This document shows positions 7,195 through 16,287 of a DNA stretch of 64,000 nt, piece by piece (the stretch's first letter is position 1; each line of letters begins with the position of its first letter). The stretch is taken from assembly GCA_017938925.1 (NCBI GenBank), contig JAGBAO010000009.1:62001-126000 (forward strand). Reading direction: 5' to 3'. This stretch comes from Bacteroidales bacterium. Lineage in GTDB: Bacteria > Bacteroidota > Bacteroidia > Bacteroidales > UBA932. Below the pieces are notes generated by a model. That model searched no databases. It worked only from the letters and a program-made list of their open reading frames with translations, and was not told the DNA's origin. Made by a program: the position numbers and the translations under genes.

Positions 7195-10100
7195 ATGAAA
7201 AAATCCCTATTGTTGATGATCGCTCTGCTTTTTGCAAGCATGGGCATCGCTGCGGCTCAAGGCCTGACAGTTACAGGTACGGTCGTTACGGAAAGTGATG
7301 GTCAACCGGTTGTAGGAGCGTATGTTCTTGTGAACGGAACAACACTCGGAACCATCACGAATGACAAAGGTGAATTCGGAATCCGAAACGTTCCGGCTGA
7401 TGCGAAGGAGATAATCGTCACTTTCCTCGGACTCACGACAGCATCGGCTCCGGTTCAGGCCGACCCGGTAAGAGTGGTCATGAAGGAAGGCCACAACTTC
7501 CTGGACGAGACCATCGTGGTGGCTTATGGTACTGCCACCAAGAGTTCGTTCACAGGATCTGCTTCAATGGTCAAGGCAGAGACCATCGAGGCACGCGTTT
7601 CTACAAATGTGACTACGGCATTGGCGGGTACCGCTCCTGGAGTTCAGGTAATCTCGTCATCCGGTGACCCTGCTGATAATGGAGCATCTATCCGAATCCG
7701 TGGAGTCGGATCAATGAGTGCCAGCAACGCTCCTTTGTATATCGTTGACGGCATGCCTTACGACGGAAGCATAGCAGACATCAACCCTAATGACGTTGAA
7801 TCCATGTCGGTTCTCAAGGATGCAGCCGCATCGGCAATCTATGGTGCCCGCGGAGCAAACGGAGTCGTGCTGATCACCACAAAGAGAGCCTCAAGTTCCG
7901 ATGCTTTGGTGAAGTTTGATGCAAAATGGGGCTCGAACTCACGACTCATCCCTCAGTACGACGTCATCACCAATCCTGCCGAGTACTATGAAACCCACTA
8001 CCGCATGCTTTACAATTCGCAGATCTATGCAGGCAAATCTGCCGCTGAAGCTTATGCATATGCCGACAACAATCTCTTTGATCAGAATAACGGAGGTCTG
8101 GGATATCAGGTCTATACCGTTCCTGAGGGAGAGAAGTTCATAGGCACCAACTTCAAGCTCAATCCTAAGGCTACTCTCGGATACTCTGACGGCACATACT
8201 ACTATACGCCGGACGACTGGTACAACGAGGCCTTCCATGATTCATTCCGTCAGGAATACAATCTTTCCGTAAGCGGCTCCAAGGACAGGCTTTCATACTA
8301 CGGCAGCGTGGGATATCTGGATGACGGAGGTATCGTCAACAATTCCGGATACAAACGTTATACTGCCCGTATCAACGCAGACTATCAGGCAAAGAAGTGG
8401 CTGAAGTTCACGACCAGCATGAGCTACTCTCACTCTGATTCTCAGACTCCTTCCTATTCAGACACTTACGGATCGTCAGGAAACATCTTCTACATCACCA
8501 ACAACATGGGTCCGATCTACCCTCTTTATGTACGTGATGCAGACGGCAAGATCATGTATGAGAACGGACTTCCAGTGTATGATGCCAACCAGACCAACTT
8601 CAAGCGTCCTAGCGTTGTGGGTAACGCTGTCAGGGACAATGAGCTCAACAGGAAGCAGTCGTATACTGATGTTCTGACTGGAAAATGGGGTGTTACAGCC
8701 ACTCCTGTAAAGGGACTCTCCCTCACGGCAAACGTCAGTCTGATGAACAGCAACCAGAGAGTCAACTACCTCTACAGCCAGTTCGGATCGTCTTCTTCCG
8801 TTGACGGAGCCGCATATGCCGCTCATTCGCGTATGTTTGCCGTTAACAATCAGTATCTGGCTGAATACAAGACAGACTTCGGCGGCAGTCAGCATAGCTT
8901 CGACATTCTGGCCGGTTATGAACTCTACAAACTGAAGGACCAGCTGATCGAAGGATCCAACGACCACCTCTTCAATCCGTTCGTAGGCGAACTTGGAAAT
9001 GCCGATGGAAAAAGCAATATGGAAACAGATTCCGAGACTCTCGGCTATATGACTCAGGGTCTCCTCGCAAGAGTACAGTACAACTATGCAGAGAAATATT
9101 TCATAAGCGGTTCTTTCCGTCGCGACGCCTCATCACGTTTCGCACCTGGTCATCAGTGGGGAAACTTCGGTAGCGTAGGAGCAGCATGGCTTATCAGCAA
9201 CGAGGGTTTCATGAGCAGTGCCGAATGGATTAACATGCTCAAGCTCAAGGCCAGCTATGGTGTACAGGGTAATGACAACCTTCTGTCATACTATCCATAT
9301 TCGGATCAGTACACCCATTCATATAATGAGGACAGTGGAGAATACTCGACTCAGCTGACTTATAAGGGCAACAATGAACTTACCTGGGAGTCATCACATT
9401 CTCTTAACGCCGGCGTCGACTTTGAGCTGTTCGGAGGCTATCTCAACGGTAGTGTGGAGTATTTCTCACGCAAGACTTCCGACCTTCTCTACAACAAGCC
9501 TGTTCCTCTTTCTTCAGGAAACCCTACAGGATACTTCCCGACAAATGTGGGATCGATCCTCAACAATGGTGTGGAGGTGTCGTTGGACGGCCAGATCATC
9601 AGGACCCGCAATGTCAACTGGACATGGAATCTGAATGCCAGCCACTACAAGAACACCATCCTGGCCCTGGACGAGGATGTGGAAGGCGAAGGAATCAAAT
9701 ACAGCAACTCCATCTACAAGGTGGGCGGATCGCTTTACGAAGCCTACATGCGCAGGTATGCAGGCGTTGACCCTCAGACCGGAAAGGCTCTCTTCTACAA
9801 GAAGGTTCTCGACGAAAACGGAGAATGGACAGGAGAGGACGAGGTCACTGACGTATTCACCCAGGCAAGCCAGTATGAATGCGGCTCCGTGATGCCTAAG
9901 CTTTATGGCGGTTTCGGAACATCACTTCATGTTTATGGCTTTGACATTTCAGCCCAGTTCTCTTTCCAGCTCGGAGGAAAGTATTATGACGGAACATATC
10001 AGGCCCTCATGCACACCTCTACTGCTGTGGGTACCGCATGGCACAAGGATGTCCTCAAGTCGTGGTCTGAGACCAACACAGACACCAACATCCCTCGTCT

Positions 10101-10401
10101 TGACGGAGACACAAGCGTAGGACAGACAGCTGTGGATTGCTTCATGATCAGTTCCAACTACCTTAGTGTAAACAATGTTACAATCGGATATACCTTCCCG
10201 GCGAAGTGGATGAAGAAGATCAAGGTGGCCGGTCTCAGGGTATATTGCTCAGGAGAGAATCTCGCTGTGGCTACAGCCCGCAAAGGCGTTGACCCTCGTT
10301 ACTCTATGGGACTCGGATCATATACATCAGGCTCAGGTCTGAACAGCGGAGCATACTCTGCCATGAGAACCATCACAGGAGGTCTGACACTTACATTCTA
10401 A
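7195..10401 (+). CDS. SusC/RagA-family TonB-dependent outer-membrane transporter (SusC2)
   Basis: TonB-dependent importer of 1068 residues, first gene of the right operon. Signal peptide is at about 1-21 (AAAQ), and a carboxypeptidase-D regulatory-like domain follows at about 24-98. The TonB-box region reads DETIVVAYGTAT, the plug has IRIRGVGSMSASNAPLYIVD at about 165-185, and the barrel ends LTLTF. It appears chimeric. Residues 1 to about 97, and the leader before them, resemble SusC1. The plug and barrel closely resemble SusC3 and not SusC1. In this orientation no good promoter precedes it, so it is probably silent until the upstream element inverts. Confidence 0.95.
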   Translation: MKKSLLLMIALLFASMGIAAAQGLTVTGTVVTESDGQPVVGAYVLVNGTTLGTITNDKGEFGIRNVPADAKEIIVTFLGLTTASAPVQADPVRVVMKEGHNFLDETIVVAYGTATKSSFTGSASMVKAETIEARVSTNVTTALAGTAPGVQVISSSGDPADNGASIRIRGVGSMSASNAPLYIVDGMPYDGSIADINPNDVESMSVLKDAAASAIYGARGANGVVLITTKRASSSDALVKFDAKWGSNSRLIPQYDVITNPAEYYETHYRMLYNSQIYAGKSAAEAYAYADNNLFDQNNGGLGYQVYTVPEGEKFIGTNFKLNPKATLGYSDGTYYYTPDDWYNEAFHDSFRQEYNLSVSGSKDRLSYYGSVGYLDDGGIVNNSGYKRYTARINADYQAKKWLKFTTSMSYSHSDSQTPSYSDTYGSSGNIFYITNNMGPIYPLYVRDADGKIMYENGLPVYDANQTNFKRPSVVGNAVRDNELNRKQSYTDVLTGKWGVTATPVKGLSLTANVSLMNSNQRVNYLYSQFGSSSSVDGAAYAAHSRMFAVNNQYLAEYKTDFGGSQHSFDILAGYELYKLKDQLIEGSNDHLFNPFVGELGNADGKSNMETDSETLGYMTQGLLARVQYNYAEKYFISGSFRRDASSRFAPGHQWGNFGSVGAAWLISNEGFMSSAEWINMLKLKASYGVQGNDNLLSYYPYSDQYTHSYNEDSGEYSTQLTYKGNNELTWESSHSLNAGVDFELFGGYLNGSVEYFSRKTSDLLYNKPVPLSSGNPTGYFPTNVGSILNNGVEVSLDGQIIRTRNVNWTWNLNASHYKNTILALDEDVEGEGIKYSNSIYKVGGSLYEAYMRRYAGVDPQTGKALFYKKVLDENGEWTGEDEVTDVFTQASQYECGSVMPKLYGGFGTSLHVYGFDISAQFSFQLGGKYYDGTYQALMHTSTAVGTAWHKDVLKSWSETNTDTNIPRLDGDTSVGQTAVDCFMISSNYLSVNNVTIGYTFPAKWMKKIKVAGLRVYCSGENLAVATARKGVDPRYSMGLGSYTSGSGLNSGAYSAMRTITGGLTLTF

Positions 10402-10420
10402 CATCTAAAAGGAACATACA

Positions 10421-12055
10421 ATGAAACTCAACAAATACACTTTAATAGCACTTGCCGGACTTGCTTTCGGAGCTTGTTCCGACATGGATGAGATGGCGCC
10501 TCAAAGCGGTACGCTCCTCGACTCTCAGCTTGCCCAGGCAAATGATGCCGATCCCACACGAGTTGATGCTGCCTTCAACGGTATGTACACAAAGCTTGGC
10601 ATGCCATGGGGAGCTCTTCCAAGCAATGAGCGTCCTGATGACTTCGGTTTCATCATGATGTCATACTCGAATGACCTCGAAGGTGCGGACATGGTGACTC
10701 CGAACAGTGGATACAACTGGTTTTCCGTCTGTGGAGAACTTTCTTCCAGAAATGCAAACTACGCAAATCCTTTCATAAGATATGCTTCTGCCTACAATCA
10801 GGTGACAGCAGCCAATGATGTAATCAAGGCATATTCGAAGATGGACCAGAGCAATCCGGAGAATGTCTATAAGATGGCTCAGGCCTATGCGATGCGTGCA
10901 TTCTCCTATCTGAATCTTGCTCCATATTTCCAGTTCAGTTATCAGATTGCATCTGACAAGCCATGTGTGCCTATCGTGACCGAGACAACAGAGGACTTCA
11001 CCCAGAATCCTCGTGCCAGCGTCAAGGAGGTCTATGACCTGATTCTGAGCGACCTCACCTTTGCGATCGAGAAACTCGAAGGATATGCACGTCCTGACAA
11101 GGCAAAGATAGACCAGCAGGTGGCATACGGACTCCGCGCCCGTGCATATCTGAATATGGGCAAATGGGCTGAGGCCCTTGCTGATGCAGAGAAGGCTGCA
11201 GCAGGCTACACGCCGGCAACTGTCGCTGAGGTTTCGAAGCCGTCATTCTACGACATCAACGAGCACAACTGGCTGTGGGGATATGACATGACCGGAGTGA
11301 TCGCGCTCAAGGATCTCTATGCCAATGCTAGTTCATGGGTGAGATCGTTCTCTGCAGAAGGTTATGCAGCTGCCTGCCAGGTGTACGCACAGTGCAATGT
11401 CATCCTTTATGACAAGATTCCTGCAACCGACGTCCGCAAGGGATGGTGGGTGGACGAGAACCTCGACTCTCCTCTTCTTGCTGCAGTCACTTGGAACGGC
11501 GTGAGTGGAAATGACGTGGCGGATCTCGCAATAGAAAACATAAAGGAGCCATTCCTCCCCTACACCAACGTCAAGTTCGGAATGAACACATACGGCAGCA
11601 CGACCAACGATGAAGACTGGCCGTTCATGCGCGTCGAGGAGATGCTTCTGATTCAGGCAGAATGCCACCTCAAGAATGGTGACGAGGCCAAGGCCAAGGA
11701 GGTTCTCGAGGGATTTGTAAAGACATACAGAGATCCGGCATATTCATGCGACCCTGCAGTGACCAAGCGTACCCTGGAAAACGAGATCTGGTTCCAGCGC
11801 CGTATCGAGCTTTGGGGTGAAGGATTCTCGAACTCTGACACAAGGCGTCTGAACAAGCCTCTCGTGCGTTTCCACGATGAGAACAGCAACTTCCCTGAAG
11901 CATTCCGCTTCAACCTGAAGAATGACGACGGATGGTGGCTTCTCCGCTTCCCTCAGGACGAGATGGACACCAATCTGGCAATCGTTGACAACACAGACGG
12001 AACTTCACCTGTTCAGGATCAGAATGCTGACCTTCGTGACGGTGTTACCGACTAA
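10421..12055 (+). CDS. SusD/RagB-family glycan-binding lipoprotein (SusD2)
   Basis: SusD-like lipoprotein of 544 residues, 19 bp after SusC2. The signal peptide ends LAFGAC, with an acidic stretch after the Cys. The family core is present: VYKMAQAYAMRAFSYLNLAP (TPR-like), then WFQRRIELWGEGFSNSDTRR and an LRFPQDE segment near the C-terminus. It is closely related along its whole length to SusD3 (16288-17916), sharing for example NSGYNWFS and DINEHNW. The SusC2/D2 and SusC3/D3 pairs are therefore tandem duplicates. The extra length over typical SusD (about 500-550) is modest. Confidence 0.93.
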   Translation: MKLNKYTLIALAGLAFGACSDMDEMAPQSGTLLDSQLAQANDADPTRVDAAFNGMYTKLGMPWGALPSNERPDDFGFIMMSYSNDLEGADMVTPNSGYNWFSVCGELSSRNANYANPFIRYASAYNQVTAANDVIKAYSKMDQSNPENVYKMAQAYAMRAFSYLNLAPYFQFSYQIASDKPCVPIVTETTEDFTQNPRASVKEVYDLILSDLTFAIEKLEGYARPDKAKIDQQVAYGLRARAYLNMGKWAEALADAEKAAAGYTPATVAEVSKPSFYDINEHNWLWGYDMTGVIALKDLYANASSWVRSFSAEGYAAACQVYAQCNVILYDKIPATDVRKGWWVDENLDSPLLAAVTWNGVSGNDVADLAIENIKEPFLPYTNVKFGMNTYGSTTNDEDWPFMRVEEMLLIQAECHLKNGDEAKAKEVLEGFVKTYRDPAYSCDPAVTKRTLENEIWFQRRIELWGEGFSNSDTRRLNKPLVRFHDENSNFPEAFRFNLKNDDGWWLLRFPQDEMDTNLAIVDNTDGTSPVQDQNADLRDGVTD

Positions 12056-12079
12056 GTATCACTCTTAAAACGCTGAAAA

Positions 12080-12868
12080 ATGAAAAGAAATATAATATTC
12101 ATGGCTTTGTCGGCAGCATTGCTTCTCGCTTTTGCATGCCAGAAGGAGGATACATATGTTCCTGGAAAGCCGACTGTGGAGAATGACAATGTATATTTCA
12201 GTCCTGACAACGGAACTTCGGCTGTTCTCGCTGTGGATGAGACTGAAGTGACTGTTCTCCTTTCAAGAATGGACTCGACTGATGCCCTGACAGTTCCTGT
12301 AACAGCATGGACATCACATCCTGCAGCCTTCGAGCTTCCTGAAAAAGTGGAGTTTGCGGCTGGAGCAGCAACTGCGGAATATAAGATAAAGACGACTGAC
12401 AGCCTTGCCATGTTCGTCAACTATCCTGTAAGACTTTCCATTCCGGAGGAACTCACAAACGCATATGATACCCTCGACGTATATCCTCGCTTTGCTCTGA
12501 ATGTAGTCAAGGAAGACTATAAGACCTGTGCAAAGGGTACTTGGATTGACTACTTCATGTATGCTGGCGAAGAGGCTGCCGAGTGGGAGCAGGCACTTCA
12601 GTATTCCGAGATTCTCGACACCTACCGTTTCCCTGACGTATGGTATCCGGGATACAGTGTGGAATTCAAATGGGACGGAAAGGGTAATCCAGAGATGGCA
12701 GCAGCCTACACGACCGGTGTGGAAGACTCGACTTACGGCATGATCACCGCAAATACCGTTGACGCCACTTATGCAGACGACACTTTCGTTCTCAATTTTG
12801 AGTGGACGGTATCTGCCGGTAGTTTCGGAGCTGCTCCGCAGATATTTGTAATAACAGAAAAGCTGTAG
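12080..12868 (+). CDS. Lipoprotein with Calx-beta-like domain, third gene of the SusC2 operon
   Basis: Lipoprotein of 262 residues with lipobox LLLAFAC. Residues about 35-145 (NVYFSPDNGTSAVLAVDETE, then PEKVEFAAGAATAEYKIKTT) look like the same Calx-beta-type beta-sandwich as the protein at 642-1568. The C-terminal half (YEDTCAKG-type opening, FKWDGKG) is unassigned and Tyr/Trp-rich. It follows SusD2 by 24 bp and is followed by a terminator at 12899-12936, so it closes the operon. By position it is probably a surface glycan-binding partner of SusD2. The SusC3 pair downstream lacks an equivalent third gene. Confidence 0.8.
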   Translation: MKRNIIFMALSAALLLAFACQKEDTYVPGKPTVENDNVYFSPDNGTSAVLAVDETEVTVLLSRMDSTDALTVPVTAWTSHPAAFELPEKVEFAAGAATAEYKIKTTDSLAMFVNYPVRLSIPEELTNAYDTLDVYPRFALNVVKEDYKTCAKGTWIDYFMYAGEEAAEWEQALQYSEILDTYRFPDVWYPGYSVEFKWDGKGNPEMAAAYTTGVEDSTYGMITANTVDATYADDTFVLNFEWTVSAGSFGAAPQIFVITEKL

Positions 12869-12898
12869 CACCTTCTGGTTATTTACATAAATATTGAC

Positions 12899-12936
12899 GA
12901 GAGGCCGGACCCTGAGAAGGATCCGGTCTCTTTCAT
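12899..12936 (+). terminator. Rho-independent terminator after the SusC2 operon
   Basis: A 12-bp stem with one mismatch and one G-T pair (12901-12912 with 12919-12930) around a 6-nt loop, followed by TTTCATT. It separates the SusC2 operon from SusC3, which must then have its own promoter or depend on read-through. Confidence 0.7.
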
Positions 12937-12950
12937 TATGGCATAATTCG

Positions 12951-12958
12951 TGCTTTTG
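12951..12958 (+). promoter_or_regulatory. Possible -7 element upstream of SusC3
   Basis: TGCTTTTG, one base from TAnnTTTG, placed 33 bp before the likely SusC3 start codon and just after the terminator. No TTTG lies 19-21 nt upstream, so this is a weak call. The leader shared by SusC1 and SusC2 is absent here. Confidence 0.3.
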
Positions 12959-12991
12959 CGGGTCGTTACGAACTTAATAAAACAGACAAAA

Positions 12992-15900
12992 ATGCTTACA
13001 ATTCATCGGTTTATCTGCATATCCATTGCAGTAATGATGTCTTCTGTGGCATTTGCACAGAACATCTCCGTATCGGGCAATGTAACCGATTCGTCAGACG
13101 GAGCGCCCATCCCCTACGCCTCCGTCCATCTTGAAGGCACGACAATCGGAGTCAGCACGGATTCCGAAGGCCATTACTCTCTGTCCGTCCCTTATGACGG
13201 AATTCTGGTGTTCTCATCCATCGGCTACAAGTCCAAGGAAGTGAGCGTGTCATCCAGCGGAATCCACAATGTGGCTCTTGATCCCGACAGCGAATTCCTG
13301 GACGAGACCATAGTGGTGGCATACGGAACAGCCACAAGGAGCTCGTTCACCGGTTCCGCTTCAATGGTGAAGGCCGAAACCATCGAGGCACGAGTGGCCA
13401 CTGACGTCACCAGTGCCCTGGCCGGAACGACACCCGGGGTGCAGGTGATATCATCTTCCGGCGACCCGGCTTCTTCGGGGCCGTCCATACGCATCCGAGG
13501 CATAGGCTCGATGAGTGCCAGCAATGCTCCCTTATATATTGTGGACGGCATGCCTTATGACGGAAACATCGCCGACATCAATCCGAGCGACGTGGAGTCG
13601 ATGTCCGTACTGAAGGACGCCGCGGCTTCTGCAATCTACGGAGCCCGCGGAGCCAACGGAGTCGTACTGATCACCACCAAGAGTGCAGGCAGCGGGGATG
13701 CAGTGGTGAAATTCGATGCAAAATGGGGTTCCAACTCACGCCTGATCCCGCAATATGACGTGATTTCCGACCCCGCCCAGTACTACGAAACCCACTACCG
13801 TATGATGTACAACTCGCAGATATATGCGGGCAAGACTCCGGCAGAGGCATATGCATATGCTGACGCCTATCTCTTCGACAACAATAACGGAGGTCTGGGA
13901 TATCAGGTCTATACCGTTCCTGAGGGCGAGAAGTTCATAGGCGAGGACTTCAGGATGAACCCTAATGCCACCCTGGGCTACACTGACGGGAAATACTACT
14001 ACCGTCCGGACAACTGGTACAAGGAGGCCTTCCACAACTCCTTCCGTCAGGAATACAACATTTCCGTGAGCGGATCCGCAGGCAAGCTGAAATATTACGG
14101 AAGCGCAGGCTATCTCAATGACGGCGGCATCGTGAACAATTCGGGATTCGACAGATATACAGCCCGAATCAACGCGGAGTACCAGGCAAAGTCCTGGGTG
14201 AAGGTGACCACGAACATGAGCTACACCCACACCGATTCGAAGACGGCATCCTACACCAGCACCTTCGGTTCGTCCGGCAATGTCTTCTATGTGACCAACA
14301 TGATGGCACCTATATATCCTTTATATGTGCGTGACGCGGAAGGAAACATCATGAAGGAGGACGGCCGTATAGTCTATGACTCCAACCAGACCGGCTTCAT
14401 GAGGCCTGCATTCGTGGGCAACGCTGTCAGGGACAACGAGGTGAACAGGAAACAGACCTACGCTGACGTGGTGACCGGCAAGATGGGAGTGGTGCTGACC
14501 CCTGTGAAGGGTCTCACCCTGACGGCCAATGTGGGTCTGACCAACGACAATTCACGCTACAACGCCCTCTACAGCCAGTTCGGCTCGCAGAGTGCCACCG
14601 ACGGACTCGCATATGTCAGCAGCACACGATACTTCGCGGTCAACACGCAGTATCTCGCTGAATACAAGACGGATTTCGGAGGAAGCAACCATAATTTCAG
14701 CGTGCTGGCCGGATATGAGCTCTACAGCATGAAGGAGCAGTTCCTCGAAGGCGAGAACGACCATCTCTACAATCCTTTTGTCGGGGAACTCGGAAACGCT
14801 GACGGCACCAAGTCGAAGAAGACATCGTCATATACTGCCGACTACATCACCCAGGGCTTCCTCGGGAGGGTGCAGTATGACTATGACGGAAGATATTTCC
14901 TCAGCGGCTCATATCGCCGCGACGCCTCATCCCGCTTCGCTCCCGGACACCGCTGGGGCAACTTCGGAAGCGTGGGAGCCGCATGGCTCATCAGCGATGA
15001 GGACTTCATGAGCGACGTGGCATGGGTCAACATGCTGAAGTTCAAGGCAAGCTACGGAGTGCAGGGAAATGACAATCTCTATCCATCTGCAGGATATGCA
15101 CGCAAGTACTATCCATATTCCGACAACTACACCCACACATATAACGAATCCACCGGAGAATACTCCCTCGAACTTGCATACAAGGGCAACGAGGAACTGA
15201 CCTGGGAGTCATCTCACTCGTTCAATGCCGGAGTGGACTTCGAGTTCTTCGGAGGCTACCTCAACGGAGGTGTGGAATACTTCGCCCGCAAGACAGTCGA
15301 TCTGCTCTACAGCAAGGATGTGCCTCTGTCTTCCGGCAACCCGACCGGATACTACCCCGTGAACGTGGGCTCGATTCTGAATGACGGTTTCGAGGCATCC
15401 CTCGGCGGATTCTTCATCAGCACACGCGACATCCAGTGGGACTGGAACGTCAACCTGAGCCATTACAGGAACCAGATACTGTCGCTTGACAGCAGCGTGT
15501 CGGAGGAGGGCATCAAGGGCGGCAACTATATATATAAGGTAGGAGGCTCGCTTTACGAGGCCTATATGAGAAAGTTCGCCGGAGTCAATCCTGAGAACGG
15601 AAAGGCACAGTGGTACAGGAAAGTGCTGGACCCGGAAGGGGTCTGGACGGGAGAGTCCGAGATCACCGAGGTCTTCAGCGAGGCCGACCAGTACGAGATC
15701 GGCTCCGTGCTTCCGAAGGTCTATGGAGGATTCGGGACGACACTCAACCTTTACGGTCTGGATATATCGGCCCAGTTCTCATTCCAGCTGGGTGGACGCT
15801 ACTATGACGGCACCTATCAGGCCCTGATGCACACCTCCTCCGGAGTCGGAACCGCATGGCACAAGGATGCGCTGAAGGCATGGACTCCTGAGCATCCGGA

Positions 15901-16219
15901 CACGAACGTGCCTCGACTGGACGGTGACACAAGCGTCGGTCAGACTGCCGTGGACAATTATCTCATCAGTTCGAACTTCCTGAGCGTCAACAACATTACC
16001 ATCGGATACTCGCTTCCGGCGACCGTCACCTCAAGGATGAAGATATCCGGGCTCAGAGTCTATGTGGCCGGAGATAACCTTGCAGTGGTCTCGGCACGCA
16101 GAGGAGTCGACCCACGATACTCGATGGGACTGGGCTCGTTCACTTCCGGATCGGGACTCAACAGCGGATCCTACTCGGCCATGCGCACCGTCACCGGCGG
16201 AATCACTCTCACCTTCTGA
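12992..16219 (+). CDS. SusC/RagA-family TonB-dependent outer-membrane transporter (SusC3)
   Basis: TonB-dependent importer of about 1075 residues. I start it at 12992 (MLTIHRFICISIAVMMSSVA) because this gives a clean signal peptide; the ATG 14 codons upstream adds a hydrophilic extension. The N-terminal carboxypeptidase-D regulatory-like domain (VSGNVTDSSDGAPIPYASVH) is unlike that of SusC2. From the FLDETIVVAYGTAT boundary to the terminal LTF the two are near-duplicates. DNA is also shared, including an identical 44-bp run (13883-13926 with 8086-8129). Codon choice looks more GC-rich than in SusC2, hinting at separate histories. It pairs with SusD3. Confidence 0.94.
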   Translation: MLTIHRFICISIAVMMSSVAFAQNISVSGNVTDSSDGAPIPYASVHLEGTTIGVSTDSEGHYSLSVPYDGILVFSSIGYKSKEVSVSSSGIHNVALDPDSEFLDETIVVAYGTATRSSFTGSASMVKAETIEARVATDVTSALAGTTPGVQVISSSGDPASSGPSIRIRGIGSMSASNAPLYIVDGMPYDGNIADINPSDVESMSVLKDAAASAIYGARGANGVVLITTKSAGSGDAVVKFDAKWGSNSRLIPQYDVISDPAQYYETHYRMMYNSQIYAGKTPAEAYAYADAYLFDNNNGGLGYQVYTVPEGEKFIGEDFRMNPNATLGYTDGKYYYRPDNWYKEAFHNSFRQEYNISVSGSAGKLKYYGSAGYLNDGGIVNNSGFDRYTARINAEYQAKSWVKVTTNMSYTHTDSKTASYTSTFGSSGNVFYVTNMMAPIYPLYVRDAEGNIMKEDGRIVYDSNQTGFMRPAFVGNAVRDNEVNRKQTYADVVTGKMGVVLTPVKGLTLTANVGLTNDNSRYNALYSQFGSQSATDGLAYVSSTRYFAVNTQYLAEYKTDFGGSNHNFSVLAGYELYSMKEQFLEGENDHLYNPFVGELGNADGTKSKKTSSYTADYITQGFLGRVQYDYDGRYFLSGSYRRDASSRFAPGHRWGNFGSVGAAWLISDEDFMSDVAWVNMLKFKASYGVQGNDNLYPSAGYARKYYPYSDNYTHTYNESTGEYSLELAYKGNEELTWESSHSFNAGVDFEFFGGYLNGGVEYFARKTVDLLYSKDVPLSSGNPTGYYPVNVGSILNDGFEASLGGFFISTRDIQWDWNVNLSHYRNQILSLDSSVSEEGIKGGNYIYKVGGSLYEAYMRKFAGVNPENGKAQWYRKVLDPEGVWTGESEITEVFSEADQYEIGSVLPKVYGGFGTTLNLYGLDISAQFSFQLGGRYYDGTYQALMHTSSGVGTAWHKDALKAWTPEHPDTNVPRLDGDTSVGQTAVDNYLISSNFLSVNNITIGYSLPATVTSRMKISGLRVYVAGDNLAVVSARRGVDPRYSMGLGSFTSGSGLNSGSYSAMRTVTGGITLTF

Positions 16220-16223
16220 CCTC

Positions 16224-16265
16224 TGTCATATCGAGCGGAAGCCGAAGGCCGGAATCGAGATATCT
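16224..16265. repeat. Dispersed-repeat-like palindromic element between SusC3 and SusD3
   Basis: The stretch TGTCATATCGAGCGGAAGCC and onward through ATCGAGATATCT resembles the short TGTCATTTCGAGCG...GAGAAATCT palindromic repeats scattered through Bacteroidales intergenic regions. It fills the unusually long gap (68 bp) between this susC and susD. Related scraps (TCGGGGATGAC, TTCGCTCAGGATGACG) occur around groES. Confidence 0.45.
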
Positions 16266-16287
16266 ATGAACCAATAAATTTTGAAAG

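Noticed and set aside
12961-12973. GGTCGTTACGAAC upstream of SusC3 as another recombinase site
   Set aside because: It is only roughly palindromic and lacks the AAACG/CGTTT arms and the CT core.
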